Virus record (IMG/VR): IMGVR_UViG_3300005663_000061
Coordinates: 1-51,469 of that record
DNA: 51,469 nucleotides
Reading direction: 5' to 3' (one strand)
Source of the DNA: a virus
Below the pieces are notes generated by a model. That model was given only the letters and a program-made list of their open reading frames with translations, was not told where the DNA came from and did no database searches. The translations under genes were made by a program, and so were the position numbers. This document shows, piece by piece, positions 20,202-28,895 of this stretch; positions within the stretch are counted from its first letter, which is position 1; each line of letters opens with the position of its first letter.

Positions 20202-20461
20202 TTGAAAAACCTCTCAACAACATCCTTAGCCCTTTCCAACCAAGCAACCTCCACCCGGGGGTCGATGGCATCAGACAAAAGTAGGCCGATCTCTTCCCAC
20301 TCCTCACGAGTAAGCAACACATCGTACGCATCCATCTCATTCCAGCCCTTCTTTTTAGCAAGAGGTTCAATGAAAGAGGTTTCAACATTCCCCTTTTCGT
20401 ACCATGATCCGCCAGTCGGGGGATCACCGAACGTATGACTGGTTATAAACACATCCTTCAT
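20198..20461 (-). CDS. Hypothetical protein, 87 residues
   Basis: The start MKDVFITSHTFGDPPTG overlaps the spanin stop (ATGA) and has GGAGATAG upstream. The protein is acidic and helical in its second half (WLERAKDVVERFFK). No recognised family. Confidence 0.55.
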   Translation of the reverse strand: MKDVFITSHTFGDPPTGGSWYEKGNVETSFIEPLAKKKGWNEMDAYDVLLTREEWEEIGLLLSDAIDPRVEVAWLERAKDVVERFFK

Positions 20462-20898
20462 TTCACTATCTCCTCCATGGCCAAGTGACACGCCTCTGAT
20501 GCGCTAAGCTCAGCCATGCGCTCACGTAAGTCATTAGCCTCATCTGCCATGTCACGCATCGCCGTGTTGTGTAAGGTGTTTAGCTGGCTAATCGCCGCAC
20601 GGCCCATCGCCCTGAGCTGTATAACCCTGGCCTTATATTCTTCACCCTGCTTTATAACCTCTGCGTTAGTTCTGTCTACCGTGTCCCTCAAGCCAAGCCA
20701 GTTAGAGTTGGATCTCTGTAGGCTCTCGTAGCACAGGTCGTAGTTGCTGTTAAGGGTGGCAATCTCAGTCTTGAGCTTGACGATCTTAGCAATACTCAGC
20801 TTGCCACGCACGTAGAACCCAGTAAAGAAGATTGACATAACGATAATCGTAAGTATACTACTCTTGATTAGCTTCGGAGTCAACCAAAGTGGCATCAT
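20458..20898 (-). CDS. Inner spanin (Rz)-like protein
   Basis: After two adjacent ATG codons (GGAGG upstream), one N-terminal transmembrane helix (SSILTIIVMSIFFTGFYV) precedes a periplasmic coiled coil (about 40-145). It ends SEACHLAMEEIVK. A single signal anchor, long coiled coil and C-terminal Cys/Ala pattern are typical of Rz. Such proteins link inner to outer membrane and disrupt the outer membrane at lysis with the Rz1 partner, perhaps the 19667-20032 product. Confidence 0.65.
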   Translation of the reverse strand: MMPLWLTPKLIKSSILTIIVMSIFFTGFYVRGKLSIAKIVKLKTEIATLNSNYDLCYESLQRSNSNWLGLRDTVDRTNAEVIKQGEEYKARVIQLRAMGRAAISQLNTLHNTAMRDMADEANDLRERMAELSASEACHLAMEEIVK

Positions 20899-21064
20899 GA
20901 TAAACCTCCTCCTCTATTTCTGTCAGTTGTTCCTTTATACACGTAAGGCATATCCACGCAATATCATCCCAATCATCATCCTTAGAAAATGAAAACGATT
21001 GGTCAAACGCACCAGCACTAGCACAGAAATTACACTTGGCATTGCTGTCATATCTGACAATCAT
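20858..21064 (-). CDS. Zinc-ribbon protein, 68 residues
   Basis: The start MIVRYDSNAKCNFCASAG follows the leader ATATGGGGGAAGTG. CNFC and CLTC lie 31 residues apart with an acidic Trp-containing middle. The C-terminus is acidic. It overlaps the Rz-like start by 41 bases. Its leader is almost identical to that of the 21250-21450 gene. Confidence 0.6.
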   Translation of the reverse strand: MIVRYDSNAKCNFCASAGAFDQSFSFSKDDDWDDIAWICLTCIKEQLTEIEEEVYHDATLVDSEANQE

Positions 21065-21106
21065 CACTTCCCCCATATCCCTTTTGCAAGGTTAGCCAAA
21101 ACGGAA

Positions 21107-21262
21107 TCATAGTCCCTCCGTCCTTTTTCTGTTTTCTCTTATGGCGATGTGGTCAGAAATCGCAGCCCCTATCCACGGCGCGGCAACGGCAAGAATGCAC
21201 AAGACGACACAGGCATAGATGAACATAAATATAAACGAACAGGCAACCATTAGAGCAACCAT
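21107..21262 (-). CDS. 51-residue membrane protein
   Basis: MVALMVACSFIFMFIYACVV continues as a long hydrophobic stretch with a short break (about residues 3-36), followed by a polar tail RENRKRTEGL. AGGAGGAA lies upstream. It starts inside the end of the previous gene. It may be an accessory lysis (antiholin-like) protein, but the only basis is position. Confidence 0.55.
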   Translation of the reverse strand: MVALMVACSFIFMFIYACVVLCILAVAAPWIGAAISDHIAIRENRKRTEGL

Positions 21263-21450
21263 CTATTCCTCCTCTTGCTTTCTTTAGACAGTTTTCTTTT
21301 TCTACGATTCTTTTCCTTGGACAGCTCTTTCCGAAGTCGTATCATTTTTAGCGCACATTCAGAAAGTTCCTCCGGGATTGGAAAGAAATCTTCTAGTTCT
21401 TCCGGCATAATTTCAGACCATTTACGAATTTCTCCAGTATCAGGATCCAT
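21250..21450 (-). CDS. Basic-tailed protein, 66 residues
   Basis: It starts MDPDTGEIRKWSEIMPEEL after ATATGGGGGAAGTA. The first half is acidic. The second half is a very basic Lys/Arg repeat (KEKNRRKRKLSKESKRRNRW). The strongly basic tail could bind nucleic acid or the membrane. No family was recognised. Confidence 0.6.
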   Translation of the reverse strand: MDPDTGEIRKWSEIMPEELEDFFPIPEELSECALKMIRLRKELSKEKNRRKRKLSKESKRRNRWLL

Positions 21451-21650
21451 TACTTCCCCCATATCCCCTTCACAACGTTAGCCCCAAGGAAACTGCCTAC
21501 CAGCATGCCCGTAATGCCCACCGCTTGTAAAAACTCTGAGCCGCTGATCTTTTCAGCATATAGTAACCAGCTACACAACCCAAGGACAACACCAGTGTAG
21601 CCAATCGTAACCGCGAACTTCCTCTTACCAGTCGGCGTGATCTCATTCAC
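21450..21650 (-). CDS. Holin candidate, 66 residues, GTG start
   Basis: GTG 21648-21650 follows GGAGGAAAT. The product starts MNEITPTGKRKFAVTIGY and has two hydrophobic segments (about 13-29 and 39-58), ending VVKGIWGK. Size, two spans, charged N-terminus and position downstream of the endolysin are right for a class II-type holin that releases the M15 endolysin. A remnant of the same C-terminus appears at 21070-21100. Confidence 0.5.
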   Translation of the reverse strand: MNEITPTGKRKFAVTIGYTGVVLGLCSWLLYAEKISGSEFLQAVGITGMLVGSFLGANVVKGIWGK

Positions 21651-21720
21651 GATTTCCTCCGGTGCTTGACCCCTTCGTTGGTAGCGTAATAACCCAAGCA
21701 AGCAGTGTGGTGTCATTCAT
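21643..21720 (-). CDS. 25-residue peptide before the holin candidate
   Basis: MNDTTLLAWVITLPTKG runs to GGNRE after a GGAGGAACG site. Its stop overlaps the holin region and its last codons supply the holin ribosome site. It may be a leader peptide controlling holin translation. Confidence 0.35.
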   Translation of the reverse strand: MNDTTLLAWVITLPTKGSSTGGNRE

Positions 21721-21740
21721 CGTTCCTCCATCAAATTGTA

Positions 21741-21947
21741 TCACGACTTCTCCTTGTTCTCCTTGAATGCCTTCTCAAGAATATCCGAGTAGATGTCACA
21801 CCACTCTTGTATCCCGCTCTTTACCCATCGCGCCAAGGCATCAGCAATCTCTCTAGTAGAAGCACCACGACCAATTCTCTTACCCAAGATGTAAACATAG
21901 AATAGCCCTCCGTCTTCGTTAACTTCGATGTCAATATCTGTTTCCAT
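21741..21947 (-). CDS. Hypothetical protein, 68 residues
   Basis: The start METDIDIEVNEDGGLFY follows GGAGGTAGTA. Acidic beta strands are followed by a helix with STREIADALARWVKSG. The pattern (short beta meander, Gly-rich turn, helix) is common in small phage proteins. No function was recognised. Confidence 0.6.
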   Translation of the reverse strand: METDIDIEVNEDGGLFYVYILGKRIGRGASTREIADALARWVKSGIQEWCDIYSDILEKAFKENKEKS

Positions 21948-21958
21948 TACTACCTCCA

Positions 21959-22699
21959 TCACGGATACGTCTGGATGTTCTTCATCAGTCTATTGCCAAG
22001 ACAGTGTTTCATGATGTTAAGTGTTACTCTAGCATCACTTTCACACCTGTCTACAATCATGTCCATTGCTTCTGTGTGTGCTGATGTACCAATGGTTTCT
22101 TTCTGTGCAGCCTGCCATACCGCATCAGGTACATCCATCTTCTGTTCATCCAGGCCAAGCACCTTGGCAACCACCTTCATGCTGCTCGACCTAAGCTTCA
22201 TGCCGCGCCAGCCCTTGTAGAACCACATTGGATCTATATGTAAACCAGGTTCTATCTTCCGTTCATCATTGAGGATGAGGCGCGTTTGTAGAAATGATAC
22301 ATCAAAGCCCTTGGAAAAGTACCCACACGATATCCAATGGCGTTCAACCTCGTCTCTGATAGCAACAGCCAACTGCCCATCGTTATTAAGCGAGCCCCCC
22401 ATGTTCTGATCAATCCGGTACGTTGTGATTTTCCCTGACGGATAGGACAGAATGCTACCACAGAGTAGGCGTCCAAAATCTGCTTTAAGGCCCGTTGTTT
22501 CAAGATCGTACACGGCGAGAAATGGATCATCATTGTGGCTGTTTTCGTACTCTCTTGCAAGTTCCCTCCGAAGTTCCCTCCGAAGTTCTCTTACCTTGTA
22601 CTCGGTGATACCAAGTACTTCAGCAAGGTCCGATCTGATTAGAAGGCTGTACTTCTTTGCCTTGGCTATGAGTGAGTCGGTCATCCATGATTCAGTCAT
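21959..22699 (-). CDS. DnaQ-like DEDD 3'-5' exonuclease with N-terminal HTH-like segment
   Basis: The ATG overlaps the endolysin stop (TAATG). Residues 17-50 form an HTH-like helix pair (LAEVLGITEYKVREL) ending in an in-frame 12-bp duplication that gives RRELRREL. The RNase-H-like exonuclease core follows: AVYDLETTG (D65, E67), KGFDVSFLQ (D133) and ESDARVTLNIM (D222). The family removes 3' ends from DNA or RNA. Placement in the lysis/late block, away from replication genes, is odd. No polymerase partner is encoded. Confidence 0.75.
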   Translation of the reverse strand: MTESWMTDSLIAKAKKYSLLIRSDLAEVLGITEYKVRELRRELRRELAREYENSHNDDPFLAVYDLETTGLKADFGRLLCGSILSYPSGKITTYRIDQNMGGSLNNDGQLAVAIRDEVERHWISCGYFSKGFDVSFLQTRLILNDERKIEPGLHIDPMWFYKGWRGMKLRSSSMKVVAKVLGLDEQKMDVPDAVWQAAQKETIGTSAHTEAMDMIVDRCESDARVTLNIMKHCLGNRLMKNIQTYP

Positions 22700-23082
22700 T
22701 AATAGCTCCACGCACCGGGACGTGGCAGAACACCATCCTCAGAAACGTCTATATGAATAAAGCTCTTTGCAACCCCGATACCACTAGCCCAACACAATAC
22801 AGCAAGGTCAAGCATCTTTCTCCTATCCTTCCCGCCACTGATATGAAGATCAGCGGCTTGCCCAATAGTGTGCGCCGAGTTGACAACACCCCTTACTACC
22901 GGTGATGCATTATACGTGGCGCATCTGTTCCCCGACTTAATGTGAATCGGGCCGTACTCCTCACGCATACGCTCTAGCAGGTTAAGTAGCTCTGAGGATA
23001 CGTCGCCGGGTCTAGTACCATAGCCACAGCCACAGGAACAGGCGAACTCGGACGTGTCAAAGTGATCGGATAAGTCACCCAT
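22699..23082 (-). CDS. Endolysin, peptidase M15-type (PF08291-like)
   Basis: This 127-residue protein contains SGNRCATYNA, then SAHTIGQAADLH (H71, D78) and FIHIDVS (H110, D112), the zinc and catalytic motifs of M15 D,D-/L,D-carboxypeptidase-type lysins. An N-terminal CSCGCGYG segment is typical of this family. There is no signal peptide, so it needs a holin. It has its own promoter (TTGACA-N17-TACAGT) just upstream and GAGGGAGG as ribosome site. Confidence 0.85.
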   Translation of the reverse strand: MGDLSDHFDTSEFACSCGCGYGTRPGDVSSELLNLLERMREEYGPIHIKSGNRCATYNASPVVRGVVNSAHTIGQAADLHISGGKDRRKMLDLAVLCWASGIGVAKSFIHIDVSEDGVLPRPGAWSY

Positions 23083-23100
23083 GGAACCTCCCTCAAAAAC

Positions 23101-23129
23101 ACTGTATCAGGTTATGGGGCGGGTGTCAA
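23101..23129 (-). promoter_or_regulatory. Promoter TTGACA-N17-TACAGT for the lysis block
   Basis: The -35 is the complement of 23124-23129 and the -10 the complement of 23101-23106. It lies in the 49-base gap between the giant virion gene and the endolysin. Confidence 0.6.
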
Positions 23130-23131
23130 GG

Positions 23132-26100
23132 CTAGTTGCCGACGGTGGTGCGGCGACGGATCATTGTGTTGATCTCCTTGTTGGCCGCACTTCGGTATTT
23201 CCCGTAGGTGGACCTTAGCATCTTCGCCTTCATCACGTCCGGTATGCTCTCCCAGCGGGCTGAGCTTATCACCCGTGATAACGCCTGCTTAGCCCTTGCG
23301 TGGTACTTGTCGTAGACGGCATACTCCTCGTTAGTGAGCTTGATGTTCTCGCCGTCAACACCACGAATACCGATGCGCTTGGTGCGCTTGGGCATTGCCG
23401 GTGGCATACCCTCGTAGCCTCTCAGCCGGTCGAACTCACGCTCGACCTCCGTATTAAGCCGTCCAGCAGACACCCCAAGTGGGTTGAATACAGACTGTAC
23501 CGCACTAGCACCTAGTGCAAGCGGACTCTCGGTGGACATGACACCCCAACGTTCGGCTTTCTCACCAAGGGCAGTGGTCCTCGCCGGCAGTGCCCTGCTT
23601 ACGAACGGTATACGGTATGCCAGGGCATCAGGAACGCCCGCAGCCGCGCCTAGCGGCTCTTGTACACGCTGGTACGGGTCAACTGCCTGTGCGACCTTAG
23701 AGAAGAACGTCGGCACGATGGAGCCTGCCATCTGACGGTAGTAGATGGACCCGGCTTGCTCAGGATTAGCAAACGCCTTGGCAAAGGACTCCAGACCATA
23801 GAGGAATGACTTGTCAGTCATGTTGTCTTTGACGATGGCAATGGCCTTGCTAGTCTTGTCATCCGATGCGCCGAACTCGGCAGCATCAGCAGCCAGCCCA
23901 AGGACCGTGCCGAGCGGCTCTAACCGCTGCATCTGGATGTAGGCATCACCGATCTTGATTGAGTATGGACGCCAGCCGGTGGCGAGTAGGTTCTGCCGGT
24001 CAGAGTAGTTGGCAGGCCCGCCTCCGGTGAGACCGCCCATCTTAGCCACGGTGAGCAACGCACCCCATACTGCCGTGCCCATTACGGTAGCGGTTACTTC
24101 TTTGTAGTACTCCTGCGGTGTTAGTTCGCGGCTCTCATACCTGCGCTTCAAACTGCCCCATCGGAGTAGTCCGATTGGGGAGCGAGCAATAGACTGCATA
24201 ACCACGTTCCAGGGGGTCTGCCAGAAGGGGATGACGAGTGTTCCGGGCTTGGCCTCGAAGCCCAGTATTGGAATCCTGACCGGGACTTCCCTCAGACCGG
24301 CGACGAGCCTACCTGCTGGGTGAGTAATCCGCTCAGTGAAGGTTTGGATCTCGGCCTCTTTCTTCATGGCTGCTAGGATGTCTGGGTGGGGTTCGCCGCG
24401 CCTAGATCCCTTTGGGACAATCCTTACTTGGTCCTGACTAAAGGCAACAATCTCATCCATTAGCGAGTCATCAACGCCGTCATAACCACGACGGATAAGT
24501 TCTTCTCGCATTTTGTTTCCGCCTAGCCCATAGCCAATTTCATCTAAAACTTCTCTTGGGGCGGGGTTTTTAATATCAGCAATAACCTCGTAAAGCCTGT
24601 CATTGCTCTTTTTCCCTTCTATTTTGGTATATTTGAGGGCAACATTTTGGTCCCTTGTCAAATATATTCCAGCTACTCTTTGATGTTCTCCTCTCCCTTC
24701 CCGGAGCCCCGCTAAACCAATTGTGGAAGAACCATGATATAACCGTTCGCCAGGGGGAAGCTCCCCCATCAACTCAGCAATCCTGCCCTCGATCTCAGTC
24801 GCCTTGATCTCTTTGTTACGGAATGCCTCATACGCCATGCGGGTTGACGTGTACGCAGCAGCCCGCTGTCCAGCAATGCCCTTGAAGTACAGGTCCATAA
24901 CCTGTAGCATGTTGCCGGGGATGCGAATGAAGCTCCCCAGCTTACCGGGGATTGCAGCCGTGGGATGATCCAGCTTGGTACGCTCAGCATACATCTTCAT
25001 GTGAACGTCGTTGTCGATCAACTCATTACGCCTGGCCTCACTGAACGTAGCACGAAGGAACTTCGGAAGCTGTCTTATGCCGTCTATGGCTGCTCTAAAG
25101 TCGGCACCCATGATCATAGCAACATCAGAGTGTTCTAGTTTAGTTCCCTTCGGGTCTTTGGCGCTCCTTGCAATCTCTACGTGTAGGCCAACCGTCTTCT
25201 CAACATGGTCAACACCCTGCCGCAATGCGTTAGACGATACGTTGACGGCCTGTGTGGTAGGACCAGAGAGTAACCCGTTGATCCAGTACTCCATCATGTA
25301 GTCCCACATCTTGGGAGTGTTGACGGCACGGGATATACGGGACAGCAACTCGGGGTTACCCTCGGACAGCACAGCAAGACTCTTTACCTGCTTGAATACG
25401 TTAGGACCAAGCGACTTCTCTAGTTGCCTCTCAACCTCAACCCACTCGGGGGTGTTCTCCTTTACCGTCCGCATGGCTCGCAGGATGCGACCACCCGTTG
25501 TGCCGGTGCCCATAAGCGGCTCGAATACAGCAGCCTCTTTTAACGCCAGTGCTTCTATCCTCTGCTGTATGATGCTTGCGGTCTCGGCATTACCCTCTTT
25601 CTCTGCCAAGAGCTTCTGTCTTGTCAGGTTAACCTTATCTCTCCAAATGGTGTTTAGCTTGTCACCAAAGCGCAACACATGCCAGTCACTAGCCTCTGCC
25701 AACTGTCTACCTTGGTCGTCAATGCCCATTCTCTGCGCGGCGCGACGCACCATGTCAACCGAGTGTGGACCTTGCTCAACCTGATTCCGTGCCAGCTCCC
25801 GCTGCGCTTCAGGCTCAAGCCGATCCCACATTTCCTTGAACGCCTCGGTACGCACGTCGGATTCGTATGGCGCTGATTCGCGGGCTACTTGCTCGGGGGA
25901 GATCGGCTCCCCAGGCTTAGCTGCCGTTACTTCCGGCTCAACCCCGGCCTTAGCCCTCTTCGCCTCAACCTCTTTAGCATAAGCCTCTGCCTCTGGACGC
26001 ATCTCGGCAAGTTTTCTCTCGGTCTTCCACCCCGGTTCATGGTACTTACCACGAGACAACAGACCAAGTAGACCTATTGTAGTACCGGCAGCAACAGACT

Positions 26101-26791
26101 CCTCTAAGTCGCCACCGTGTATCCCGGTCATGCCGCCGACGAACCCACCAACGGATGCGCCATGTAGCGCCTTGCGTTTGAACTGACTGCTAAGAGTGTT
26201 GAGACCAGCTTCCTCGGCTAAGCCTTGATAAACCTTAGCCTTCATCAACTGCATATCTCCACCGTGAGCGAGCATCGCCTGACGTTTGCTAAGCAGCCGC
26301 TCTGCGGCAGGGGAGACAAACTTGCCACCGGCCCATGCACCAAGTCCACCGAATACTGCACCCTCGGCAGCACCCTTTAGACCGTGGCCTATTGCGGACG
26401 GCAAGCCCTCGTCACCATGACGCACCGCGCTATGTGCGCCGAACCCGAGTGCCGGTCCTAATATCCTTCCACCAAGCGTCTTGGCGGCCATGCGACCACC
26501 GGCAACAGCCCCGCCGCCCCACATGAACGGGGCCATAGACGCCAGCGTTCCCGGTGCAGCACCGAGACCCTCTGTAATCTTCTCCAGCAAGCCCTCTGAC
26601 GTGCCCCCACCGCCCTCTAGGCGTAGACCCCTGGCTGCCTGATTACCCCAGTCTTTAAGGCGCTCTAAGGGGTCGTCAGGGCGATCTCCGGGGATGAGAG
26701 ATTCGAGTAGACCAGCACCACCGGCAACAAGCTCGGGGAACTCTGCCCAGCCGGACCACCAGCCACGACGTAGTGAGTCGAGAAGGGACAC
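23132..26791 (-). CDS. Large virion/ejection protein (1219 residues) with inserted ADP-ribosyltransferase-like domain
   Basis: The N-terminus is Gly/Ala-rich and amphipathic (GLGAAPGTLASMAPFMWGGG; GFGAHSAVRHGDEG), like internal virion proteins that cross membranes. Helical regions follow. Around residues 675-805 lies a different domain: RLYHGSSTIGLAGL, GIYLTRDQNVALKY, NDRLYEVIADIKNP, RRGYDGVDD and DEIVAFSQDQVRIV. This is the layout of ART-like domains in phage polyvalent proteins. Its DNA (about 24370-24770) looks AT-richer than its flanks. The rest ends as a tail- or ejection-like C-terminus. Confidence 0.6.
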   Translation of the reverse strand: MSLLDSLRRGWWSGWAEFPELVAGGAGLLESLIPGDRPDDPLERLKDWGNQAARGLRLEGGGGTSEGLLEKITEGLGAAPGTLASMAPFMWGGGAVAGGRMAAKTLGGRILGPALGFGAHSAVRHGDEGLPSAIGHGLKGAAEGAVFGGLGAWAGGKFVSPAAERLLSKRQAMLAHGGDMQLMKAKVYQGLAEEAGLNTLSSQFKRKALHGASVGGFVGGMTGIHGGDLEESVAAGTTIGLLGLLSRGKYHEPGWKTERKLAEMRPEAEAYAKEVEAKRAKAGVEPEVTAAKPGEPISPEQVARESAPYESDVRTEAFKEMWDRLEPEAQRELARNQVEQGPHSVDMVRRAAQRMGIDDQGRQLAEASDWHVLRFGDKLNTIWRDKVNLTRQKLLAEKEGNAETASIIQQRIEALALKEAAVFEPLMGTGTTGGRILRAMRTVKENTPEWVEVERQLEKSLGPNVFKQVKSLAVLSEGNPELLSRISRAVNTPKMWDYMMEYWINGLLSGPTTQAVNVSSNALRQGVDHVEKTVGLHVEIARSAKDPKGTKLEHSDVAMIMGADFRAAIDGIRQLPKFLRATFSEARRNELIDNDVHMKMYAERTKLDHPTAAIPGKLGSFIRIPGNMLQVMDLYFKGIAGQRAAAYTSTRMAYEAFRNKEIKATEIEGRIAELMGELPPGERLYHGSSTIGLAGLREGRGEHQRVAGIYLTRDQNVALKYTKIEGKKSNDRLYEVIADIKNPAPREVLDEIGYGLGGNKMREELIRRGYDGVDDSLMDEIVAFSQDQVRIVPKGSRRGEPHPDILAAMKKEAEIQTFTERITHPAGRLVAGLREVPVRIPILGFEAKPGTLVIPFWQTPWNVVMQSIARSPIGLLRWGSLKRRYESRELTPQEYYKEVTATVMGTAVWGALLTVAKMGGLTGGGPANYSDRQNLLATGWRPYSIKIGDAYIQMQRLEPLGTVLGLAADAAEFGASDDKTSKAIAIVKDNMTDKSFLYGLESFAKAFANPEQAGSIYYRQMAGSIVPTFFSKVAQAVDPYQRVQEPLGAAAGVPDALAYRIPFVSRALPARTTALGEKAERWGVMSTESPLALGASAVQSVFNPLGVSAGRLNTEVEREFDRLRGYEGMPPAMPKRTKRIGIRGVDGENIKLTNEEYAVYDKYHARAKQALSRVISSARWESIPDVMKAKMLRSTYGKYRSAANKEINTMIRRRTTVGN

Positions 26792-27919
26792 TTACTGACC
26801 AGCTTGGGTTGCGTTAACCATCGCCGTTTTACGGTATTCCGCAAACTGACGAGCGCCACTCTGTTCTCCATGCCGTTGTATCATCTCGTTAATCTCTGCC
26901 ATTATTCTGTCGATGTCTTCCTCACCCTCAATCCTCTTGGCATACTCGGGGAGCGCGGCAAGGATGTAATACAAGTAGGCGGTTACAGATTCCGGGGCAC
27001 CGCTCAGCTCTACATCTTGGATACTTTTCATGGTATCCTGCTGAAGCTGGGAAATCTGACGCTTGGCATGATCCTTACTCATCCCGATTGCAAATGCCGG
27101 CACCCTAAACCCCGCAACATCAAGTTTCATGGCAGTCTCGAATGGGATCTTTCCACCACTCTCAGTTAGTGAGTTGATAAGAGCTTCTTGGTTTGAGGTA
27201 CGCTGCTCCATCGTGGCAACTTGGCGGTCTTGTGTGCGCTGTGAGCGTAGACCAGTAAGGCTCTCCGCTGCCGTAGCGGCATACTGTGGATCGCGTCTAG
27301 CCTGCTCTGGACTAGCAGCAAACGCCATGTCACGCTCAGTCTGACCGCCAAGCCACTCGGCAGTCTCAGCCCCCCTGGCGGCAATCTCTGGGGTTAGCTC
27401 GCCCTGAGAGAACCCGCCACCACGCTTGCCAAACGACGCCATTGCGTAGTCCTCGCCAGTCGGCTCCACACCCGCACCAAGACTACCAGCCCTGCCCTTG
27501 GCTCTGGCCTGTGCCCGGATGCGAACAAGGGCATCTTGTGGCATGTCTAGCATGGCGTCAAGAGACGACTGGTTAGCCTCGCCAAGCAGGGCAGCCTTCT
27601 GCTGCTCCTCCGCTTCCTTGGCACCAGCTGCTGCTTGCTGTAGGCGTTCACGACCGGACGCAGCCTCGGCAACAACCCCTGCTTGTGGCTCGGGTTGACT
27701 AACAAGACCCGCCCCGGCAATAGATGCCGCCTGTGGGTCTTGGGCATAGGAGAGTGCCTGCTGAATGTCAGCGGAGAACTGCTGTAATGGCGGCGGCCTA
27801 GACAGGATGTCCTCACCCTTCTCCCTCAGTATACGCTGGTATCTATTAAGCGGAAGTTCATACTCGTCGTCGTATCCGCTCCAGTCCATGCCAGCAAGAA
27901 AGTCTTCAAGATACCCCAT
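26792..27919 (-). CDS. Ala/Gln-rich virion protein, ejection protein candidate (375 residues)
   Basis: The start MGYLEDFLAGMDWSGYDD overlaps the previous stop (TAATG). The earlier in-frame ATG at 28102 lies inside the neighbour. It is rich in Ala, Gln and Glu with a long helical middle (QQAAAGAKEAEEQQKAALLG). Composition and position between two other ejection-type genes resemble the middle internal core protein of podoviruses. No motif was recognised. Confidence 0.5.
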   Translation of the reverse strand: MGYLEDFLAGMDWSGYDDEYELPLNRYQRILREKGEDILSRPPPLQQFSADIQQALSYAQDPQAASIAGAGLVSQPEPQAGVVAEAASGRERLQQAAAGAKEAEEQQKAALLGEANQSSLDAMLDMPQDALVRIRAQARAKGRAGSLGAGVEPTGEDYAMASFGKRGGGFSQGELTPEIAARGAETAEWLGGQTERDMAFAASPEQARRDPQYAATAAESLTGLRSQRTQDRQVATMEQRTSNQEALINSLTESGGKIPFETAMKLDVAGFRVPAFAIGMSKDHAKRQISQLQQDTMKSIQDVELSGAPESVTAYLYYILAALPEYAKRIEGEEDIDRIMAEINEMIQRHGEQSGARQFAEYRKTAMVNATQAGQ

Positions 27920-28893
27920 TAGAACATCCCCCCGAGCAGGCCCATCAACATTTGCTGCTGGTTCTGATTCTGCTGTTGGTTCCAATAGTTCTGACCCTGG
28001 TTGTTCTGCATGCCAAACTGATTCTCTAACGCCCACTGATCGAAGCCCTGTCCCTGGTTGAACATCTGAGACTGCATGTCGCCCTGATAACCAGTCTGCC
28101 ATCCACCGAAGTCAAGCTGCGCAGCCTGCTGCTGCTGTGCCAGGTCGCGCTGTGCCTGTGACTGTGCTGCGTCATACTGGTACTGCATGGTAAGTGCGCT
28201 ACGGTCCTGTGACGCCTTACGTGCGGCTTCCCCAAGCTCGCCCATGTACGGGGTTGACATTGCGAACCCAGACTGACCGGCCCTGCCACCGGCACGAGCC
28301 ATGTCGGCTTCCATGCGCTCTTGCAATCCGTACTCTTGAGCCGCAATCACGGCAGAGGGGTCAATCCCTGAGCCGATTGCGCTATAGTCAAACTGCTGAT
28401 AACCTTCACCGGGGGTTACTTGACCACCCTGGTAGTCGGTCATGTTGTAGTTCTGATAACCACCGCCGCCTCCACCCTGCCCGCCAAATTGGCCCATGAG
28501 CAAGCCCGGATCAATCATCTGATTCCCGGTAGTCGGGTCAGTCCAGCTTAACATCCCGCCCTGCGCGTTACGCTGTCGCCCAAAGCCGGTTCCGGCACGG
28601 TCATTCCAGCCGCTTTCTCCGGTCATTGGATTATAATACTGATCCTGCCCAAGATGCCCTGGTGTGCCTCCCTGCATGGCAGCGGAGCTAGGAGCAAACC
28701 CCTGGTAATACTGATTCATTGGTGAGTTTTGGTCATACCAATTCCCAGTCGGACCCATTGGTCCGCCACCCATTCCAGGTGTACCACCAGCATAATCCTG
28801 GCTCTGCCACCAGTCGGGAGTTGGAGAACCACCACCATATTGCGTACCGCCACCCCAACTAAATCCACCACCACTGTTTGGATTAGTAGGCAT
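27919..28893 (-). CDS. Gly/Gln/Asn-rich virion protein (324 residues)
   Basis: The start MPTNPNSGGGFSWGGG follows GGGGG. The first third is Gly/Tyr/Pro-rich (GGGSPTPDWWQ, GGTPGHLGQDQYY) and the last third Gln/Asn-rich. It contains little regular sequence, typical of phage proteins exposed or packed in the tail. It ends MGLLGGMF, overlapping the next gene. No family was recognised. Confidence 0.5.
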   Translation of the reverse strand: MPTNPNSGGGFSWGGGTQYGGGSPTPDWWQSQDYAGGTPGMGGGPMGPTGNWYDQNSPMNQYYQGFAPSSAAMQGGTPGHLGQDQYYNPMTGESGWNDRAGTGFGRQRNAQGGMLSWTDPTTGNQMIDPGLLMGQFGGQGGGGGGYQNYNMTDYQGGQVTPGEGYQQFDYSAIGSGIDPSAVIAAQEYGLQERMEADMARAGGRAGQSGFAMSTPYMGELGEAARKASQDRSALTMQYQYDAAQSQAQRDLAQQQQAAQLDFGGWQTGYQGDMQSQMFNQGQGFDQWALENQFGMQNNQGQNYWNQQQNQNQQQMLMGLLGGMF

Positions 28894-28895
28894 AA

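Noticed and set aside
23132-26791. Tape-measure protein call for the 1219-residue product
   Set aside because: It lacks long coiled-coil repeats, and the surrounding tail genes are of the short-tail type. An ejection protein fits better.
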